A stretch of 15,439 nucleotides of DNA. Origin: Chromera velia. Lineage: Eukaryota > Sar > Chromeraceae. The notes beneath the pieces were generated by a model. That model saw nothing but the letters and a program-made list of their open reading frames with translations, was not told where the DNA came from and ran no database searches. The position numbers and the translations under genes were made by a program. The stretch covers positions 15,380-30,818 of the forward strand of contig JAHBMJ010005852.1 of assembly GCA_018398765.1 (NCBI GenBank). Reading direction: 5' to 3'. Position 1 is the first letter of the stretch. Each line of letters opens with the position of its first letter. Below are positions 14,811 through 15,439 of this stretch, in pieces.

Positions 14811-15439
14811 AGTCGAAAGAAGAAGAAGAAAAAAGAAGAGAAAAGACCCCATCTATACAGTCCCCACCCCCTTCGCTCCCTTAAATAGGTGCGATTGAGT
14901 TTTTTACTTTCTGCTTCATTACGCCAAAGTAGACTCCATCCATTGCTTCGATCCGCACATACACCTCCTTCCCTCCTGCCTTCCTTCCATTTGCTCCCTC
15001 TCTTCCTCCTTCAGTACAGACTGTCTCCTACTTTCCATCCATCCTTTTCCTGCTTCATTCATGCATGTGTTCCCTTCCCCATTCATTCTGTGCATTCCCA
15101 ATCCCAGTCACTCATGCATCCCCACCCCCATTCATTCACTCTACCTGCCTTTGTCTTTCATCCTGCGAACTACCATGATCCATTCCGAGCCAACGAGTCA
15201 ACAAGTCAAGTCAAACATCTCTCCTCGTGCCTCAATCAACCGTCACAACAACCAAAGGGAGGGAGGGAGGGAGGGAGGCCAAAAACAGACCAATCCAATC
15301 CTCAAGCCACTTCCACTTCCTTCCTTCCTCTCCTCTCCGGACTCCTTCACCCAGCCACCTCTCTCTCTCACTTCCTCCTCCACTCCGACCGGGGCCCCTC
15401 TCCGGGCAGAGAGAGAGAGTACAGGCTCCCCCCCCCCCC
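14811..15439. other. Pyrimidine-rich low-complexity end of the window
   Basis: Rich in TTCC, CATT and TCCATCC motifs, with a (GGGA)n run at about 15257-15278, a (GA)n run near 15411-15419 and a terminal C run. No gene is supported. It resembles the intron texture of the POC1 gene and may be an intron or promoter of a neighbouring gene. Confidence 0.55.
15257..15278. repeat. (GGGA)n microsatellite
   Basis: About five tandem GGGA units, purine-rich on the plus strand within an otherwise pyrimidine-rich stretch. Confidence 0.9.

Overview
The window looks like nuclear DNA of a eukaryote. It has GT-AG introns, very dense pyrimidine-biased microsatellites, a Ty1/copia-type LTR retrotransposon, and a spliced gene whose protein matches the centriole/basal-body protein POC1. 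The mix of a centriolar gene, long repeat-filled introns and copia elements of this type suggests an alga-like protist such as a chromerid (Chromera-like). That organism call is an inference from style; no sequence marker fixes it.

Left part (1-4476): the 3' portion of a plus-strand POC1-like gene. Four short exons (114-173, 632-697, 1039-1141, 1350-1403) join in phase into the last WD40 repeats, with the POC1 hallmark 'FASGGED...WNSNLD'. A linker of uncertain exon structure follows (one candidate exon at 1671-1720). A large terminal exon begins near 2436. It encodes a Ser/Pro-rich region and then the POC1 C-terminal coiled coil (near 3484-3657). The end is ambiguous: either the frame runs on to a stop at 4431, or a consensus donor at 3658 joins an acceptor at 4384 and the protein ends at 4456. 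The introns are largely simple-sequence DNA, and two 5' splice sites lie inside the repeats.

Middle part (4477-11020): AT-rich, gene-free DNA interrupted by one copia LTR retrotransposon (5155-10754). It has about 406/408-bp LTRs, a gag-like ORF that starts inside the 5' LTR, a large CT tract where protease and the integrase zinc finger are expected, then integrase, reverse transcriptase (YVDD) and RNase H in copia order. Three in-frame stops, one frameshift and roughly 5% LTR divergence (almost all transitions) mark it as an old, inactive copy.

Right part (11021-15439): no confidently known gene. A pair of 65-80-bp sequences in inverted orientation (11021-11100 and 14460-14529) brackets 3.5 kb and may be the ends of a DNA transposon or a fold-back pair. 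Inside are one plausible minus-strand ORF (11620-11946), a tRNA-like/SINE-like pol III box pair (minus, about 12690-12772) and two strong hairpins. Outside, at 14741-14810, is a possible terminal exon of another plus-strand transcript. The last 0.5 kb is pyrimidine-rich low-complexity DNA.

All counts and alignments were made by eye; no search or alignment was run.
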